A stretch of DNA of 64,000 nt from Ruminococcus sp. GTDB taxonomy: Bacteria > Bacillota > Clostridia > Oscillospirales > Acutalibacteraceae. The notes beneath the pieces were generated by a model. That model did not search any database. It saw nothing but the letters and a program-made list of their open reading frames with translations, and was not told the DNA's origin. Numbering within the stretch: the stretch's first letter is position 1; the number at the start of each line of letters is the position of its first letter. The position numbers and the translations under genes are program-made. The stretch spans positions 1-64,000 of the forward strand of contig JAFSZY010000027.1 of the NCBI GenBank assembly GCA_017458845.1, given 5' to 3'. Positions 9,201 through 18,166 of this stretch are shown here, one piece after another.

Positions 9201-10024
9201 AGGCTGACATTTCGGTCGGTGTCCTCGCCGTACACCTCGTCACGGGTTTCGTAGTACAACTGGAGAGCGTCCTCTATAGTTTTTGAGAGTGCGGATTTTT
9301 CTATGTCAATCTTGTTGAGTCTTGTAAGGAAAGTTGTGTGTCTGCAATGGTCGGACCAGTAGGTGTCGATAACCCTGAGCTCGGTGACTGTCGGGTCGCG
9401 GCGCTCGGTGTTGCGGAAGTAGTCGCGGGTGAATTTGAGGTCGGCTAATGTCATAGCGAAGCCCATCGAATCGAAGAACTCCTGCATCTGGTCGTCGTTC
9501 CATTTGATAAACCCGTGGATTACCTTTACGTTCTCGGGCTGTTCCACGGGAATGTCGAGAGAGTCGGGCTTTTCAAGAGAAGCCAGTCGGCTCTCCACAG
9601 GGTTAATCAGATAGTTTTGGATTTTAGCAAATTCCTCATCGGTGATGTCGCCCTTAATCGCGACAACACGGGCTGTCAGAATCTTGCACCTTTCGCCCTG
9701 GGTGAGGAGCTGAACGCACTGCTCCGCGGAGTCGGCGCGCTGGTCGTACTGACCGGGCAGGTATTCCATAGCGAACACTCTCCAGCCGTTTTCTACGGGC
9801 AGGGTTTCCTCGTATATTATGTCCTGATTGGGTTCGGAAAGGATAGTGGTTTTCGCGCGGTCGAAGTCATCTCGTGACAAGCCCTCGATATCGTAGCGGT
9901 TGACAAATCGAAGCTCCTCAATAGCCTTTATTCCGAGGTTATGGCGCAAATCCCACTTGGTCTCGTTAGCGACGACGTTCATTCCGTCGCGCTTTTCAAC
10001 AAAAATTCTTATAACGTCAGACAT
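6257..10024 (-). CDS. purL: Phosphoribosylformylglycinamidine synthase, single chain
   Basis: This enzyme makes FGAM from FGAR, glutamine and ATP in step four of purine synthesis. At 1255 residues it is the large single-chain form that joins the PurL synthetase and the PurQ glutaminase. The synthetase part has TYWSDHCRHTTF, FKNETHNHPTEIEPFGGAATCLGG and the second AIRS-type repeat with SIGGKDSMSG. The C-terminal class I glutaminase (about 985-1255) has VFPGTNCEVD, the nucleophile Cys in LGICNGFQ and VSHGEGRF. It is preceded by GGGGGA six bases before ATG, and TATACT upstream may be its -10 box. It stands alone without other pur genes, unusual compared with the clustered pur operons of many Bacillota. 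No purine riboswitch is seen in the 93 bases upstream. Confidence 0.95.
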   Translation of the reverse strand: MSDVIRIFVEKRDGMNVVANETKWDLRHNLGIKAIEELRFVNRYDIEGLSRDDFDRAKTTILSEPNQDIIYEETLPVENGWRVFAMEYLPGQYDQRADSAEQCVQLLTQGERCKILTARVVAIKGDITDEEFAKIQNYLINPVESRLASLEKPDSLDIPVEQPENVKVIHGFIKWNDDQMQEFFDSMGFAMTLADLKFTRDYFRNTERRDPTVTELRVIDTYWSDHCRHTTFLTRLNKIDIEKSALSKTIEDALQLYYETRDEVYGEDTDRNVSLMDMALIGMKALKKRGLIPDLDESEEINACSIEVPVTIDGNTEKWLVQFKNETHNHPTEIEPFGGAATCLGGAIRDPLSGRAYIYQAMRVTGSGDPTAAFKDTLKGKLPSRKITTGAAQGYSSYGNQIGLATGQVVELYDQGYVAKRMEIGAVIGASPKENVIREVPAPEDIIVLLGGRTGRDGCGGATGSSKAHTLSSIETCGAEVQKGNPPTERKIQRLFRNPEVAKMIKRCNDFGAGGVCVAIGELADGLSVNLDKVTKKYEGLDGTELAISESQERMAVVLDKDDVDRFIALSETENLEATAVAKVTETPRLTMKWRGDTIVDLSREFLNTNGVTQVSSALITAPDENKCYRTSCPKILEGLEIKEAIKKNMSRLEVCSQIGLSERFDASIGAGTVIMPFGGKTQLTPQEAMAAKIPLLEGETDDATAMSYGFIPGVSRWSPFHGSAYAVVESLSKILAVGAYPLKARLTFQEYFEKLLNKPERWGKPAAALLGAMTAQLGLGIPSIGGKDSMSGSFEQIDVPPTLVSFAVAMTKASKTISAEFKKAGSKVYYVPVPEDKETLMPKWDELTEMYMAVYKLMDEGKVLSASVIKEGGAAASVCKACFGNSFGFKFEKELSFEELFAPLSGSLIIEVKDDAKLPDDVENYLLGEVTENDEIEINGEKIKNSEILDEWTAPLEKVFPTNAQCPKIRESVPLYKTGNNLSPVIKVAKPKVFIPVFPGTNCEVDTARAFEKAGADAELLIVKNLKPSDIEDTINKMVEIINNSQIIMFPGGFSGGDEPDGSGKFIATTFRNPKVKEAVDNLLNNRDGLMLGICNGFQALIKLGLVPYGEIREVKPTDPTLTFNTVGRHISHMAYTRVTSVKSPWLSGVNAGDVFAVPVSHGEGRFIADDDTVARLIENGQIATQYVDLNGNPSDDIRYNVNGSVCAIEGITSPDGRILGKMGHSERKGRDLYANVPFEKDQRIFESGVNYFK

Positions 10025-10117
10025 ACATAATCCCCCATCATAAAATTACATGTTAAGTATATCATATGGCGGGGGAATTATGTTTATAATTGAGAATTAA
10101 GAATTGAGAATTGAGAA

Positions 10118-12109
10118 TTATTTATACTGAACTGCGTCGATAATCGCGACAATCTCATCTATCTCATCGCCTTTATATTCGGTGGCTGTGCCGAGCATAT
10201 AAATGTAGTCGCCGACATATACACAGCGTTCGAGGTCAGCGTTATCATCCCGATTGCTTTGATTAAATCTGTTTGATTTGTATTCGTCAACTATTTTGAG
10301 TTTACTGTTCTCAATCTTAAAGTTGATAACACCGTACTGTGTGTCTCTTATATCATCATCGTCATAATAATCCCAGTGGATATAAGGTATTGTGTAATCA
10401 TTTCGTTCAAAATTAACGAGTAGAGCCTTTGGATTAAACTGGACCTGCGATTCGTAGTTTTTAAAGATTTTTTCATCGAGCACCTTCGGGTCAGCCTTGT
10501 CGCTCACATCGAACAGAGCGAGCTTGATGCCTTCCTGAACCTCCATATCGGTGTAGTCCTCGTCCTGAGTGTGATAGCCTATACCGAGTAATGTGTTGTC
10601 GTCAACGGGCACAAGCATTGTTGAAAATCCGCTTATCTTGACCTCGCCGAGGATTTTCGGGTTCTTCACGTCCTTGGTGTCGATGACGAACAGCGGGTCT
10701 GTCTGCTCATAGGTGATTACATACGCCGTATCGCCGATATAGCGTACCGCCTTTATGCTCTCGTTTTCGGCAAACGCCTTTGTCCGTCCGACTTGCTTGA
10801 GGTTTTTGTCAAAGATATATAGTCGATTCGACTGAATACGATTGTCGCTGTCGTTTCGGTCGGCTGTAGTCGCGACGCGTAGATAGCCGTCCTTTTCGTC
10901 GAGCGCGTACTGATTGTCGATATATCCGTCCACCTTGACTGTGGCGGTGAAATCCAGTTTATTGTTGAGGTCGACCTTTACAATCTGGGTATTCTTGACT
11001 GCTGAGCCGAACCAATAGAAATCGCCGTATTTGCTGCCGTATTCATACTCGGCGGCGGTTACAAAGAGGTTCTCCGTGTTGCAGTAGACTGTGTCGGCAG
11101 AGCCGAGGATAGCTTTTGTTTTTGTGACCTGAGCGCCGTTTGAGGTGTCAATACTGCTGACTACGAGGAAATTAGCTTCGCTCGGATTCTCAACTGTATA
11201 GATATCACTGCAGGGAAGTTCTTCGGGCATAGCCTCGTCGTCGGTAGCGCCTCTCTTTTTGCCTGCTTTGGGCAGGTCGTTTTCGTTATTTGAATAGTGA
11301 GTCGACACAACGTACATCATCGAGCCTATCATTCTTGACGAACAGTATTTTCCGCTCTGGGAAAAGCTGTCGGCGAGCTTAATGCTGTTGATGTCAGAGA
11401 TATCATAGACATCGACCACCGTGTACATTTTGTTTGCGTACTTCTGAGTGCTGTAATCCGCGGTTACGATGAGCTTGTTGCCGCTGACATAAAAATCCTC
11501 AAAGGATCTGTAGTCTGATTTTGGCTTTATCTCGGCAACCTTTTTAGAGTTCTTGCCTTCTGCTGAAAATACCGTTATGGTACTGTCATTCAGATAGTAA
11601 ATATACTTGCCGTCGGTCTTTACGGTGTCCGCCTCGTCGACGTTTGTGTATTGTGTATAGGTTGAGTTGTGACCGAAATCTGCGGATTTTGCCGAACCCG
11701 CAGCGGCGTCAAAATTTGACAGATAATCGCCTTTTTCGTTATACGAGTATTCCTCAACCACATCGCCGTTATAGCCGACGCTTGATTTGGGGCGGTTGTT
11801 ATAGATTTCGCGCAGAGCTTTTTTAACATCGTCCGAGCTCTTGAAGCTCGACAGCTTAGCCGTGCCGCTCTGAATCGCTGTTATCGGCTTTGGAATGCTG
11901 CCTATGACGCTTGTTATCACAAATGCCGACACGGTGATTATCGCCAGAGCCGCTGCGGCGGACAGCCCTGTTATGATGAGGGGCTTTTTGCTCTTTTTCG
12001 GCTTGATGTCGGCAATTTTATTCAGTATATATTCCTCGTTAATACTCTCGGGAGCGTTTACTTCGCTCTCGTCAAATTTTTCTTTTATAAATTCGTAATC
12101 TGTTTTCAT
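10118..12109 (-). CDS. Membrane-anchored beta-propeller protein, possible anti-sigma factor
   Basis: This 663-residue protein has a short cytoplasmic N-terminus (about 1-42), one membrane helix (43-68) and a large extracytoplasmic domain of the secreted C-terminal beta-propeller family (Beta_propel, COG4880). Motifs shared with its paralogue at 12723-14615 are TQYTNVDEADTVKTDGKYIY, SGKYCSSRM, ESIKAVRYIGDTAYVI and a tail ending in DAVQYK. The start at 12109 is chosen because the reading frame upstream overlaps the sigma factor gene. The start codon follows the sigma gene stop by 5 bases. The pairing of an ECF-like sigma factor with a single-pass protein directly downstream is the usual layout of sigma and anti-sigma genes, so an anti-sigma role is inferred. 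A repeated GAATTGA-type spacer lies just before its stop (10090-10121). Confidence 0.85.
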   Translation of the reverse strand: MKTDYEFIKEKFDESEVNAPESINEEYILNKIADIKPKKSKKPLIITGLSAAAALAIITVSAFVITSVIGSIPKPITAIQSGTAKLSSFKSSDDVKKALREIYNNRPKSSVGYNGDVVEEYSYNEKGDYLSNFDAAAGSAKSADFGHNSTYTQYTNVDEADTVKTDGKYIYYLNDSTITVFSAEGKNSKKVAEIKPKSDYRSFEDFYVSGNKLIVTADYSTQKYANKMYTVVDVYDISDINSIKLADSFSQSGKYCSSRMIGSMMYVVSTHYSNNENDLPKAGKKRGATDDEAMPEELPCSDIYTVENPSEANFLVVSSIDTSNGAQVTKTKAILGSADTVYCNTENLFVTAAEYEYGSKYGDFYWFGSAVKNTQIVKVDLNNKLDFTATVKVDGYIDNQYALDEKDGYLRVATTADRNDSDNRIQSNRLYIFDKNLKQVGRTKAFAENESIKAVRYIGDTAYVITYEQTDPLFVIDTKDVKNPKILGEVKISGFSTMLVPVDDNTLLGIGYHTQDEDYTDMEVQEGIKLALFDVSDKADPKVLDEKIFKNYESQVQFNPKALLVNFERNDYTIPYIHWDYYDDDDIRDTQYGVINFKIENSKLKIVDEYKSNRFNQSNRDDNADLERCVYVGDYIYMLGTATEYKGDEIDEIVAIIDAVQYK

Positions 12110-12114
12110 ATGTA

Positions 12115-12615
12115 TCACTCCAGAAAATCTCTCATTTTTGCTAAACCGCGGGAAAGCTTTGAACGCACTGTTGAGGGCTTTAATCTGAGAATTTTTCCGA
12201 TTTCCCTGCTTTTGTAACCAGCGACGGTTGAGAGCAGGACTATGTCCTTTTCTTCCTCGCTGAGCAGCGACAAAGCCTCGCTGAGCTCTGTTCTTTGAAA
12301 ATTGTCGGTGTAAGAGGCTGTGTTTTCGTCGAGTTCGGATTGTTCTCTGCTTTGAGCCTGTTCTTTTATATACCGCGAACAGGTTCGATAAAGTATTCGG
12401 AAAATCCAAGCGGAGAAAGCTTCGGGCTTTTTAAGCGTACTTATATTTTTGTATGCTTCACAAATGCAGTCGGAAACCGCGTCCATAGCGTCGGGCTTAC
12501 TACCCAGTTTATAGAACGCGTATCGGTACAATCTGTCTTTGTAAAGCGTATATAATTTTGCGAATGCGTCTTTGTCACCGCTTTTGGCTTTTTTCGCTAA
12601 AATTATTTCGTCCAT
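12115..12615 (-). CDS. ECF-type RNA polymerase sigma factor
   Basis: This is a 166-residue sigma-70 family protein with region 2 (about 10-80: DAFAKLYTLYKDRLYRYAFY, ISTLKKPEAFSAWIFRI) and region 4 (about 115-165: LSLLSEEEKDIVLLSTVAGYKSREIGKIL). The ATG at 12615 follows GGAGGA by 6 bases and is preferred to an upstream start. It should direct RNA polymerase to a small regulon, probably including the two beta-propeller genes on either side. The protein downstream is the likely membrane partner that holds it inactive. Confidence 0.9.
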   Translation of the reverse strand: MDEIILAKKAKSGDKDAFAKLYTLYKDRLYRYAFYKLGSKPDAMDAVSDCICEAYKNISTLKKPEAFSAWIFRILYRTCSRYIKEQAQSREQSELDENTASYTDNFQRTELSEALSLLSEEEKDIVLLSTVAGYKSREIGKILRLKPSTVRSKLSRGLAKMRDFLE

Positions 12616-12683
12616 AATGTTCCTCCACGACGTCGTCTGTATATTAAGTGTAACAAAACACGGAAAGTGTTGCAAGAAATTTC

Positions 12684-12717
12684 AAAAAATAAAAATGCTC
12701 TCCAAAAAAGAGAGCAT
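12684..12717 (-). terminator. Rho-independent terminator
   Basis: ATGCTCTC, a CAAAAAA loop and GAGAGCAT (12695-12717) are followed on the minus strand by TTTTTATTTTTTG. It ends the beta-propeller gene at 12723, so the sigma factor gene needs its own promoter in the short gap 12616-12683. Confidence 0.8.
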
Positions 12718-12722
12718 AGATT

Positions 12723-14615
12723 TTATTGATACTCAACCGCGTCAATCAGAGCGGTAGAAATATCCTTGTAATAGTTATAATCCGAGCCGAGCAGATAGAT
12801 GTAATCGCCCGAGCTTAAGCATCTGTCGAGTGTGGACAGGCTTTCGTCTGAATTCCGGAAAATTTCCGACGAATAATCGTTGGCAACGTTGATTTTGCCT
12901 TTTTCAAGTCTGAAGCGGAGCGCCTTGTTTTTACCCTTGGTTTGGTTTTCGGCGGTCATCGGAATTGTATATTCGCCCTTTTCTTCATTTATCAGCAGAG
13001 CGTTTGAGTTTTGCTGAGCGGGCGATTCGTAGCCTTTGTAAACCTTTTCGTCAATCTTTTTGGGATTGGTTTTGTTGCTGACATCAAATGTGACGATTTT
13101 TACTCCATCGCTGTCCTCGGCGTTTTCCTTGGCTGTGTAATATCCCACGCTGAGCAGAGTGTTTTTGTCTGCCGCTACAAGCGTAGGGGAGAAGGCGCTT
13201 ATCTTTGTTTCGCTGAGGATTCTTGGCTCGCTGTTGTTCTTGAGGTCAATGATGAACAGCGGGTCGGCGGCTTTGTAGGAAATCACATATGCCGTGTCGT
13301 CTATGTAGCGGACGGCTTTTATGCTCTCGTTGTGAGCGAAATCGGTGAGTTTTCCTACGCATTTGAGGTTTTTGTCCAGCGTAAAGCAGTTGGCCGACTC
13401 AGTGAATTTATCGTTGTCGAGAGTTTTTGCCGTGGTAACTCTGAGGATATCGTCCTTTGCGTCAAATGAGTACTGACTGTCGATATATCCGCCGATTCTC
13501 GCCGATGAGGACATTTCAAGATTGTTTTTGAGGTCAACCTTAACCACCTGAGAAGTGCTCACGGGCAGGTGAACGTAGGATTCGCCCTCGGCGTTCTGCT
13601 TTTCAAAAATATCCTTATCATACTCGTATGATGTTATATACAGGAAGTCGTTGGTAAAATATACGCCGTCCGATGAACCGAGCACTGCTTTTGAGATGGC
13701 GGTGTCCGAGGAGTGTTCGGTATCAACCCGGCTCACAACCAAAAAGTTCGGTTCGTTTGGGTTTTCTACGTGATAAATGTTTTCCGCTGACACGGCGTCA
13801 CTGTCGGATAACGCTTTATCTCCGTAAGCCGCAAGGGGCAAATCGTTCCAATCCAGCGCGTGATGAACGGTCGTGAGATAAAGCGTGGAGCCGTCCATCC
13901 TTGATGAGCAGTATTTTCCGCTCTGAGTGAACTTGTTGATTTTTTTGATTTTTTTGATATTTGAAACATCAAAGGTCTCCGCTCGTGTAAAAGTCTTGGC
14001 GTTGTCCGCAGAAATTTTTACGAGCTCTTCCTCAATTGCGACGAGCTTTTTATTGTCAACGAAAAACTCTTTAAAGCTAAAGGATTCGCTTTCGTTATTG
14101 TCTATACCTATTTCACAAACAAACTTAGAATCTTCGCCCTCGGCGGTGAACACGCTGATTTTGTTGCCGCCTTCCGAGCTTAGATAGTAGATGTATTTGC
14201 CGTCGAGTTTGACCGTGTCCGCTTCGCTTTCGGAATTTGTCTGAGTGTACGCGGAGTGGTTGTTGAGCGCCTGTTCAATTTCCGACGCGCTGTCCGATTC
14301 CTCGTCCTGCGGAGCGGAGTTGTCGATTATGTCTTTAATATAGTTGGCGTCGCTTTTGTACAGCTTGTTGCTTGTTTTGATTACGGATTTAAGCTTCGCC
14401 GCTATTTGTTTTTCGTTCTTGAACTGCGTGACCTTCGCTTCCGTCACTGTGCTGCCCGAGCCGAAAAATGTCACGAGCAGAGTAGCTATCAGCACAAGAG
14501 CCGCCAAGCCTACAAGCGAGAACCCCGCAATAGCGGCTGCTTTTTTCTTGCCGCTTATACCCTTTTTGGCATTTTCCGATTCGGGCTGCTGAATTTCCTT
14601 ATTTTTCTCTTCCAT
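12723..14615 (-). CDS. Membrane-anchored beta-propeller protein, paralogue
   Basis: This 630-residue protein has the same plan as the protein at 10118-12109: a cytoplasmic Lys-rich N-terminus, one membrane helix at about 27-51, and an extracytoplasmic Beta_propel domain. Shared motifs are QTNSESEADTVKLDGKYIYY, SGKYCSSRM, ESIKAVRYIDDTAYVI, KISAFSPTLV and a tail ending DAVEYQ. AAAGGAG precedes the ATG. The similarity and adjacency point to duplication. It is upstream of the sigma factor but separated from it by a terminator. Ligand and role are unknown; envelope sensing or carbohydrate/peptide binding are possible. Confidence 0.85.
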   Translation of the reverse strand: MEEKNKEIQQPESENAKKGISGKKKAAAIAGFSLVGLAALVLIATLLVTFFGSGSTVTEAKVTQFKNEKQIAAKLKSVIKTSNKLYKSDANYIKDIIDNSAPQDEESDSASEIEQALNNHSAYTQTNSESEADTVKLDGKYIYYLSSEGGNKISVFTAEGEDSKFVCEIGIDNNESESFSFKEFFVDNKKLVAIEEELVKISADNAKTFTRAETFDVSNIKKIKKINKFTQSGKYCSSRMDGSTLYLTTVHHALDWNDLPLAAYGDKALSDSDAVSAENIYHVENPNEPNFLVVSRVDTEHSSDTAISKAVLGSSDGVYFTNDFLYITSYEYDKDIFEKQNAEGESYVHLPVSTSQVVKVDLKNNLEMSSSARIGGYIDSQYSFDAKDDILRVTTAKTLDNDKFTESANCFTLDKNLKCVGKLTDFAHNESIKAVRYIDDTAYVISYKAADPLFIIDLKNNSEPRILSETKISAFSPTLVAADKNTLLSVGYYTAKENAEDSDGVKIVTFDVSNKTNPKKIDEKVYKGYESPAQQNSNALLINEEKGEYTIPMTAENQTKGKNKALRFRLEKGKINVANDYSSEIFRNSDESLSTLDRCLSSGDYIYLLGSDYNYYKDISTALIDAVEYQ

Positions 14616-14808
14616 TTCTATTCTCCTTTTTATAATTCCGCGTAATAGTTTAATATATTATCGTGTTACTTTCAAGCTTTTTTTAAATTTTTTTATATAT
14701 TAATTGCAAGCAGGTGATAAATGTGATATAGTTAATATGTATAGTTGTTTGTAAATAATCTTCCTTTGTCAATATTTGACGCTTAGGAAATTGGAAGGAG
14801 TAATAGAT

Positions 14809-17217
14809 ATGTGCGGTATTTGCGGATTCACGGGAGAAGTTGTTGACCGCGATAAAGCGATAAAGAATATGACCGAGGTGATTACTCACCGCGGTCCCGA
14901 TTCTGACGGCTTTTATAATGACGAATATATTAGTATGGGATTTCGAAGGCTCAGCATTATAGACTTAGAGAACGGAAGTCAGCCTATCTATAATGAAGAC
15001 AAGACACTGGTCCTTACATTTAACGGTGAAATCTATAACTATAAGGAGCTCAAAAAAGAGCTGATTGAAGCGGGACATACTTTCGCGACAGACGCCGACA
15101 GTGAGGTCCTTGTCCACGGTTTTGAAGAGTGGCAGGAGGATATGCTCGACAAGCTCAGAGGTATGTTTGGATTTGCCATTTACAATACCAAGGATAAGAG
15201 CCTGTTTATCGCGAGAGACTTCTTCGGAATTAAGCCGATGCACTACGCGCTCATAGGCAAGGATCTGGTATATGCCAGTGAGATAAAGAGTATCCTTGAA
15301 TATCCGAAATACGAAAAGAAATTCAACACAAGAGCGCTCGACTCTTATCTTTCCTATCAGTACGCGGTTCCGCCCGATACCTTCTTTGAGGGTATTTACT
15401 GCTTGCTGCCCGGTCACTATATGACGTTCAGGAACGGACAGCTCGACATCGTCCGCTACTTTGAGGCGAAGTTCCGCCCCGACAACAAAATGAGCGAGAA
15501 AGAGGCAGTCGATAAAATCGAGGCTGTTTTTGAAAATTCCGTCAACGCTCACAAAATCGCCGACGTTGAGGTAGGTTGCTTCCTCTCCAGCGGAGTTGAC
15601 TCGAGCTATGTTTCGACCTATTTTGCCGACCAAAAGACTTTTACGGTAGGCTTTGACTTCGGCGAAAAGTACAATGAGATTTCCTGGGCGGAGGGGCTCT
15701 CAAAGCATATAGGCGTTGAGCACCACACCCACCTCATCTCAAGCGAGGAGTTCTGGGACGCTGTTCCCACGGTCCAGTACCATATGGACCAGCCTCTTGC
15801 CGACCCGAGCTGCGTTGCGCTGTATTTTGTTTCCAGACTGGCGAGCGACTATGTCAAGGTTGTGCTTTCAGGCGAAGGCGCCGACGAGCTGTTCGGCGGC
15901 TACACCTGCTACAACGACCCCAGAGTTTTCAGGATTTACCAGAAAATTGTTCCGTACTTCCTGCGCAAAGCTCTTTGCAAAATTGCCAGAAAACTGCCCG
16001 ATATCAAGGGCAGAGATTATATCATCCGCGCCACACATCCGCTCGAGAAGCGCTATATAGGCAACGCGTTTATGTATGATTATGAGGAGAAGCGCGCTAT
16101 CCTGAATAACCCCGATATCGCCACTCCGCCCCAGAAGCTTACGCGCCGCTACTATTATCGCACACGCCGTCACGACGACGTTACCCGTATGCAGACTCTC
16201 GACATCAATATGTGGATGGTCGGCGATATCCTGCTCAAGGCTGACAGAATGTCAATGGCGAATTCGCTCGAGCTGAGAGTTCCTTTCCTTGACAAAGAGG
16301 TCTGGAAGGTCGCTTCAAAGCTTCCGTCCGACCTTCGTGTGAATAAGGAAAACACAAAGTACGCTATGCGTAAGGCAGCCGAGAGGCATCTACCCACAGC
16401 TACAGCGGAAAAGGAGAAGCTCGGCTTCCCTGTTCCCACACGTGTGTGGCTGAGGGACGAAAAGTACTATAACATTGTTAAGGAAACTTTCCAGAACGAT
16501 ATTGCCCGCAAGTTCTTTCACCCCGATGTTCTTATAGGATGGCTTGACGAGCACTATGCCGGACGTGAGGATAACAGCCGTAAGGTTTGGACGATTTATG
16601 TATTTATCGTATGGTACGGCATATATTTTAACGATGAGGAACCCAAGGTCAAAAAGCCCGAAAATCACCTTGTCGAGCTCAAGGCTAAAGCCGAGGCTGA
16701 GCGCAAGCTCAGACAGCAGAAGGAAGCCATAGCCAAGGTACAGGCGGAGCTCGCCGCCAAGGAAGGCTTCAGCGACGACGGATATTCCACAGGCGCTATC
16801 GAAAACGTTGAGGACGCTTTTGATGATGACGACGGCTACAAGACAAGAATCAACAGCATTTCCGAGGGTATTGTCGGGAAAATCCAGGAAGAGGATATGA
16901 CTCCGCTCCAGCAGGCCGAACAGTATGTTATGGAGATGGAACCCGAGGAGGAAGAGGAAACCGACGACGAAAATGATGAGCACATCATCGAGGAAGAACA
17001 GAATACGCCTGTCGAGGAACCTGTAGAGGAATATATTGACATCACAAGCCAGTCAATTATCACCGATAATTCGGGAATAATCCGTGATGATGTCATCGAC
17101 AGCATATTAAATGATGTGGAGAACTTCAGCGACAGAGCGAAAACAACTGTCGAGGAAGAACAGATTGACATCACACAGTTTGTCACCGATGAATCCGATG
17201 ATTTACCTGATGAATAA
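14809..17217 (+). CDS. asnB: Asparagine synthase (glutamine-hydrolysing) with acidic C-terminal extension
   Basis: AsnB makes asparagine from aspartate, ATP and glutamine. The start at 14809 puts the glutaminase nucleophile at Cys2 (MCGICGF) and follows GGAAGGAG by 9 bases. The N-terminal Ntn glutaminase domain covers about residues 2-200 (HRGPDSDG, FNGEIYNY). The synthetase domain has the pyrophosphate-binding loop FLSSGVDSS near residue 262 and LSGEGADELFGGY. The usual enzyme ends near residue 610; here a further 190 residues follow, first a charged coiled-coil-like stretch (KAKAEAERKLRQQKEA), then a very acidic low-complexity tail rich in Glu and Asp. The function of the tail is unknown. 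A hairpin follows the gene. Confidence 0.92.
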   Translation: MCGICGFTGEVVDRDKAIKNMTEVITHRGPDSDGFYNDEYISMGFRRLSIIDLENGSQPIYNEDKTLVLTFNGEIYNYKELKKELIEAGHTFATDADSEVLVHGFEEWQEDMLDKLRGMFGFAIYNTKDKSLFIARDFFGIKPMHYALIGKDLVYASEIKSILEYPKYEKKFNTRALDSYLSYQYAVPPDTFFEGIYCLLPGHYMTFRNGQLDIVRYFEAKFRPDNKMSEKEAVDKIEAVFENSVNAHKIADVEVGCFLSSGVDSSYVSTYFADQKTFTVGFDFGEKYNEISWAEGLSKHIGVEHHTHLISSEEFWDAVPTVQYHMDQPLADPSCVALYFVSRLASDYVKVVLSGEGADELFGGYTCYNDPRVFRIYQKIVPYFLRKALCKIARKLPDIKGRDYIIRATHPLEKRYIGNAFMYDYEEKRAILNNPDIATPPQKLTRRYYYRTRRHDDVTRMQTLDINMWMVGDILLKADRMSMANSLELRVPFLDKEVWKVASKLPSDLRVNKENTKYAMRKAAERHLPTATAEKEKLGFPVPTRVWLRDEKYYNIVKETFQNDIARKFFHPDVLIGWLDEHYAGREDNSRKVWTIYVFIVWYGIYFNDEEPKVKKPENHLVELKAKAEAERKLRQQKEAIAKVQAELAAKEGFSDDGYSTGAIENVEDAFDDDDGYKTRINSISEGIVGKIQEEDMTPLQQAEQYVMEMEPEEEEETDDENDEHIIEEEQNTPVEEPVEEYIDITSQSIITDNSGIIRDDVIDSILNDVENFSDRAKTTVEEEQIDITQFVTDESDDLPDE

Positions 17218-17224
17218 ATGATGA

Positions 17225-17248
17225 CAGGGCGGGTTTTTGCCCGCCCTG
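17225..17248. terminator. Hairpin between convergent asnB and peptidase genes
   Basis: CAGGGCGGG and CCCGCCCTG form a perfect 9-bp GC-rich stem. The T-tract on either side is poor, so termination strength is uncertain, but the place between two convergent stops fits. Confidence 0.65.
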
Positions 17249-17251
17249 ACT

Positions 17252-18151
17252 TTATATGAACAAACAGCCGAATAACGCTCTGCGTATTCTTTTGTATTCG
17301 CTTTGAAGGTCTGACAGGGGAAGAGGATTTTGACCAAGCCCTGTTTCGACTGTAATCGCGGGGATTCTCAGGTACCCGATTACCCAGTCCTTGAACCCGC
17401 CGCCCGTTGCGATTTTGTCGGGCAAAGCCGTCTTATACCCCGCGAGCTTTGCGAAGGTCTCGCCCAGAGTATAGGACAGCGGGGGAGTGCTTTTGTAGGA
17501 GCAATAGACCTCCCGCCCCTGACTGTGAAAAGCCAGAACGTGAGTGAAGCTGTTTTTGAGGCAAAGGTTTTTCAGCGCGATAGTCTCGGGCTCGGAGAAC
17601 GGCTTGGCTCCGCCGTAGCGTGTGGGTGAAGGGGAGTTGATTCCCATACTTAACTCACGCTTTTTCAGTTCCTTCCAACCCGCGTTAAAGTTGTGGTTCA
17701 GGTCAACTCCGCGGGCGTTTGCCTGCCAGTTTTTTGTGTCGGGCGCAATGCTGTCAATGAGATTTTTGTACTTTGGACAGCTGTCGCTCCCGTTGATTTG
17801 TATTTCAACTCCGTCGGGATTTACACAGGGGATAATCATTACACCGCGCTTTTGAAGCTTTGAAAAAACGTTAACTCCGTCGGCAAAGCCCCTGTTTTGG
17901 TACGCAAGCGCCAGCTCCTCACAGAACCGCAGCATAAACAGGATGTTCAGCCACTCCATACCGTGAAACGCGGCGGCGTAGAGCGCGAGGCGACCGCGGT
18001 TGCCGATAGTGAGAGCGGTAATGTTCCTGCCGCATAGGCTTCTCCCGATTACAGAGCGGCGGATGAATTTGAACTTTTCACACAAATTGTCGATTGCCGC
18101 TGTTTGCAGATAACAGTCGGGCGCGGCGTTATAAGTATTGATAAAAATCAC
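17252..18151 (-). CDS. M14 zinc carboxypeptidase, likely gamma-D-glutamyl-diaminopimelate peptidase
   Basis: This is an M14-family metallopeptidase of about 300 residues. Zinc ligands are His63 and Glu66 in FHGMEW and a later His in LAFHSQG. Substrate residues lie in ARGVDLNHNF, and the catalytic Glu is in TVETGLG. Clostridial and Bacillus homologues of this type cleave the D-Glu to diaminopimelate bond of muropeptides. There is no signal peptide, which suggests turnover of imported wall peptides. The start is uncertain: no ATG is usable without running into the divergent Nudix gene; GTG at 18151, or a rare ATT/ATC start after GAGGTGAT, is most likely. Confidence 0.8.
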   Translation of the reverse strand: MIFINTYNAAPDCYLQTAAIDNLCEKFKFIRRSVIGRSLCGRNITALTIGNRGRLALYAAAFHGMEWLNILFMLRFCEELALAYQNRGFADGVNVFSKLQKRGVMIIPCVNPDGVEIQINGSDSCPKYKNLIDSIAPDTKNWQANARGVDLNHNFNAGWKELKKRELSMGINSPSPTRYGGAKPFSEPETIALKNLCLKNSFTHVLAFHSQGREVYCSYKSTPPLSYTLGETFAKLAGYKTALPDKIATGGGFKDWVIGYLRIPAITVETGLGQNPLPLSDLQSEYKRIRRALFGCLFI

Positions 18152-18166
18152 CTCAAAGGAAAAGAT

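Noticed and set aside
10025..10117. Purine riboswitch before purL
   Set aside because: The gap is too short and lacks the conserved junction sequence.
12110..12409. N-terminal extension of the beta-propeller protein
   Set aside because: It overlaps the sigma factor gene fully, is very basic and lacks a ribosome binding site; ATG at 12109 is better.
14620..14808. T-box leader before asnB
   Set aside because: No specifier-type stem, no AGGGTGG motif and no terminator/antiterminator pair seen.
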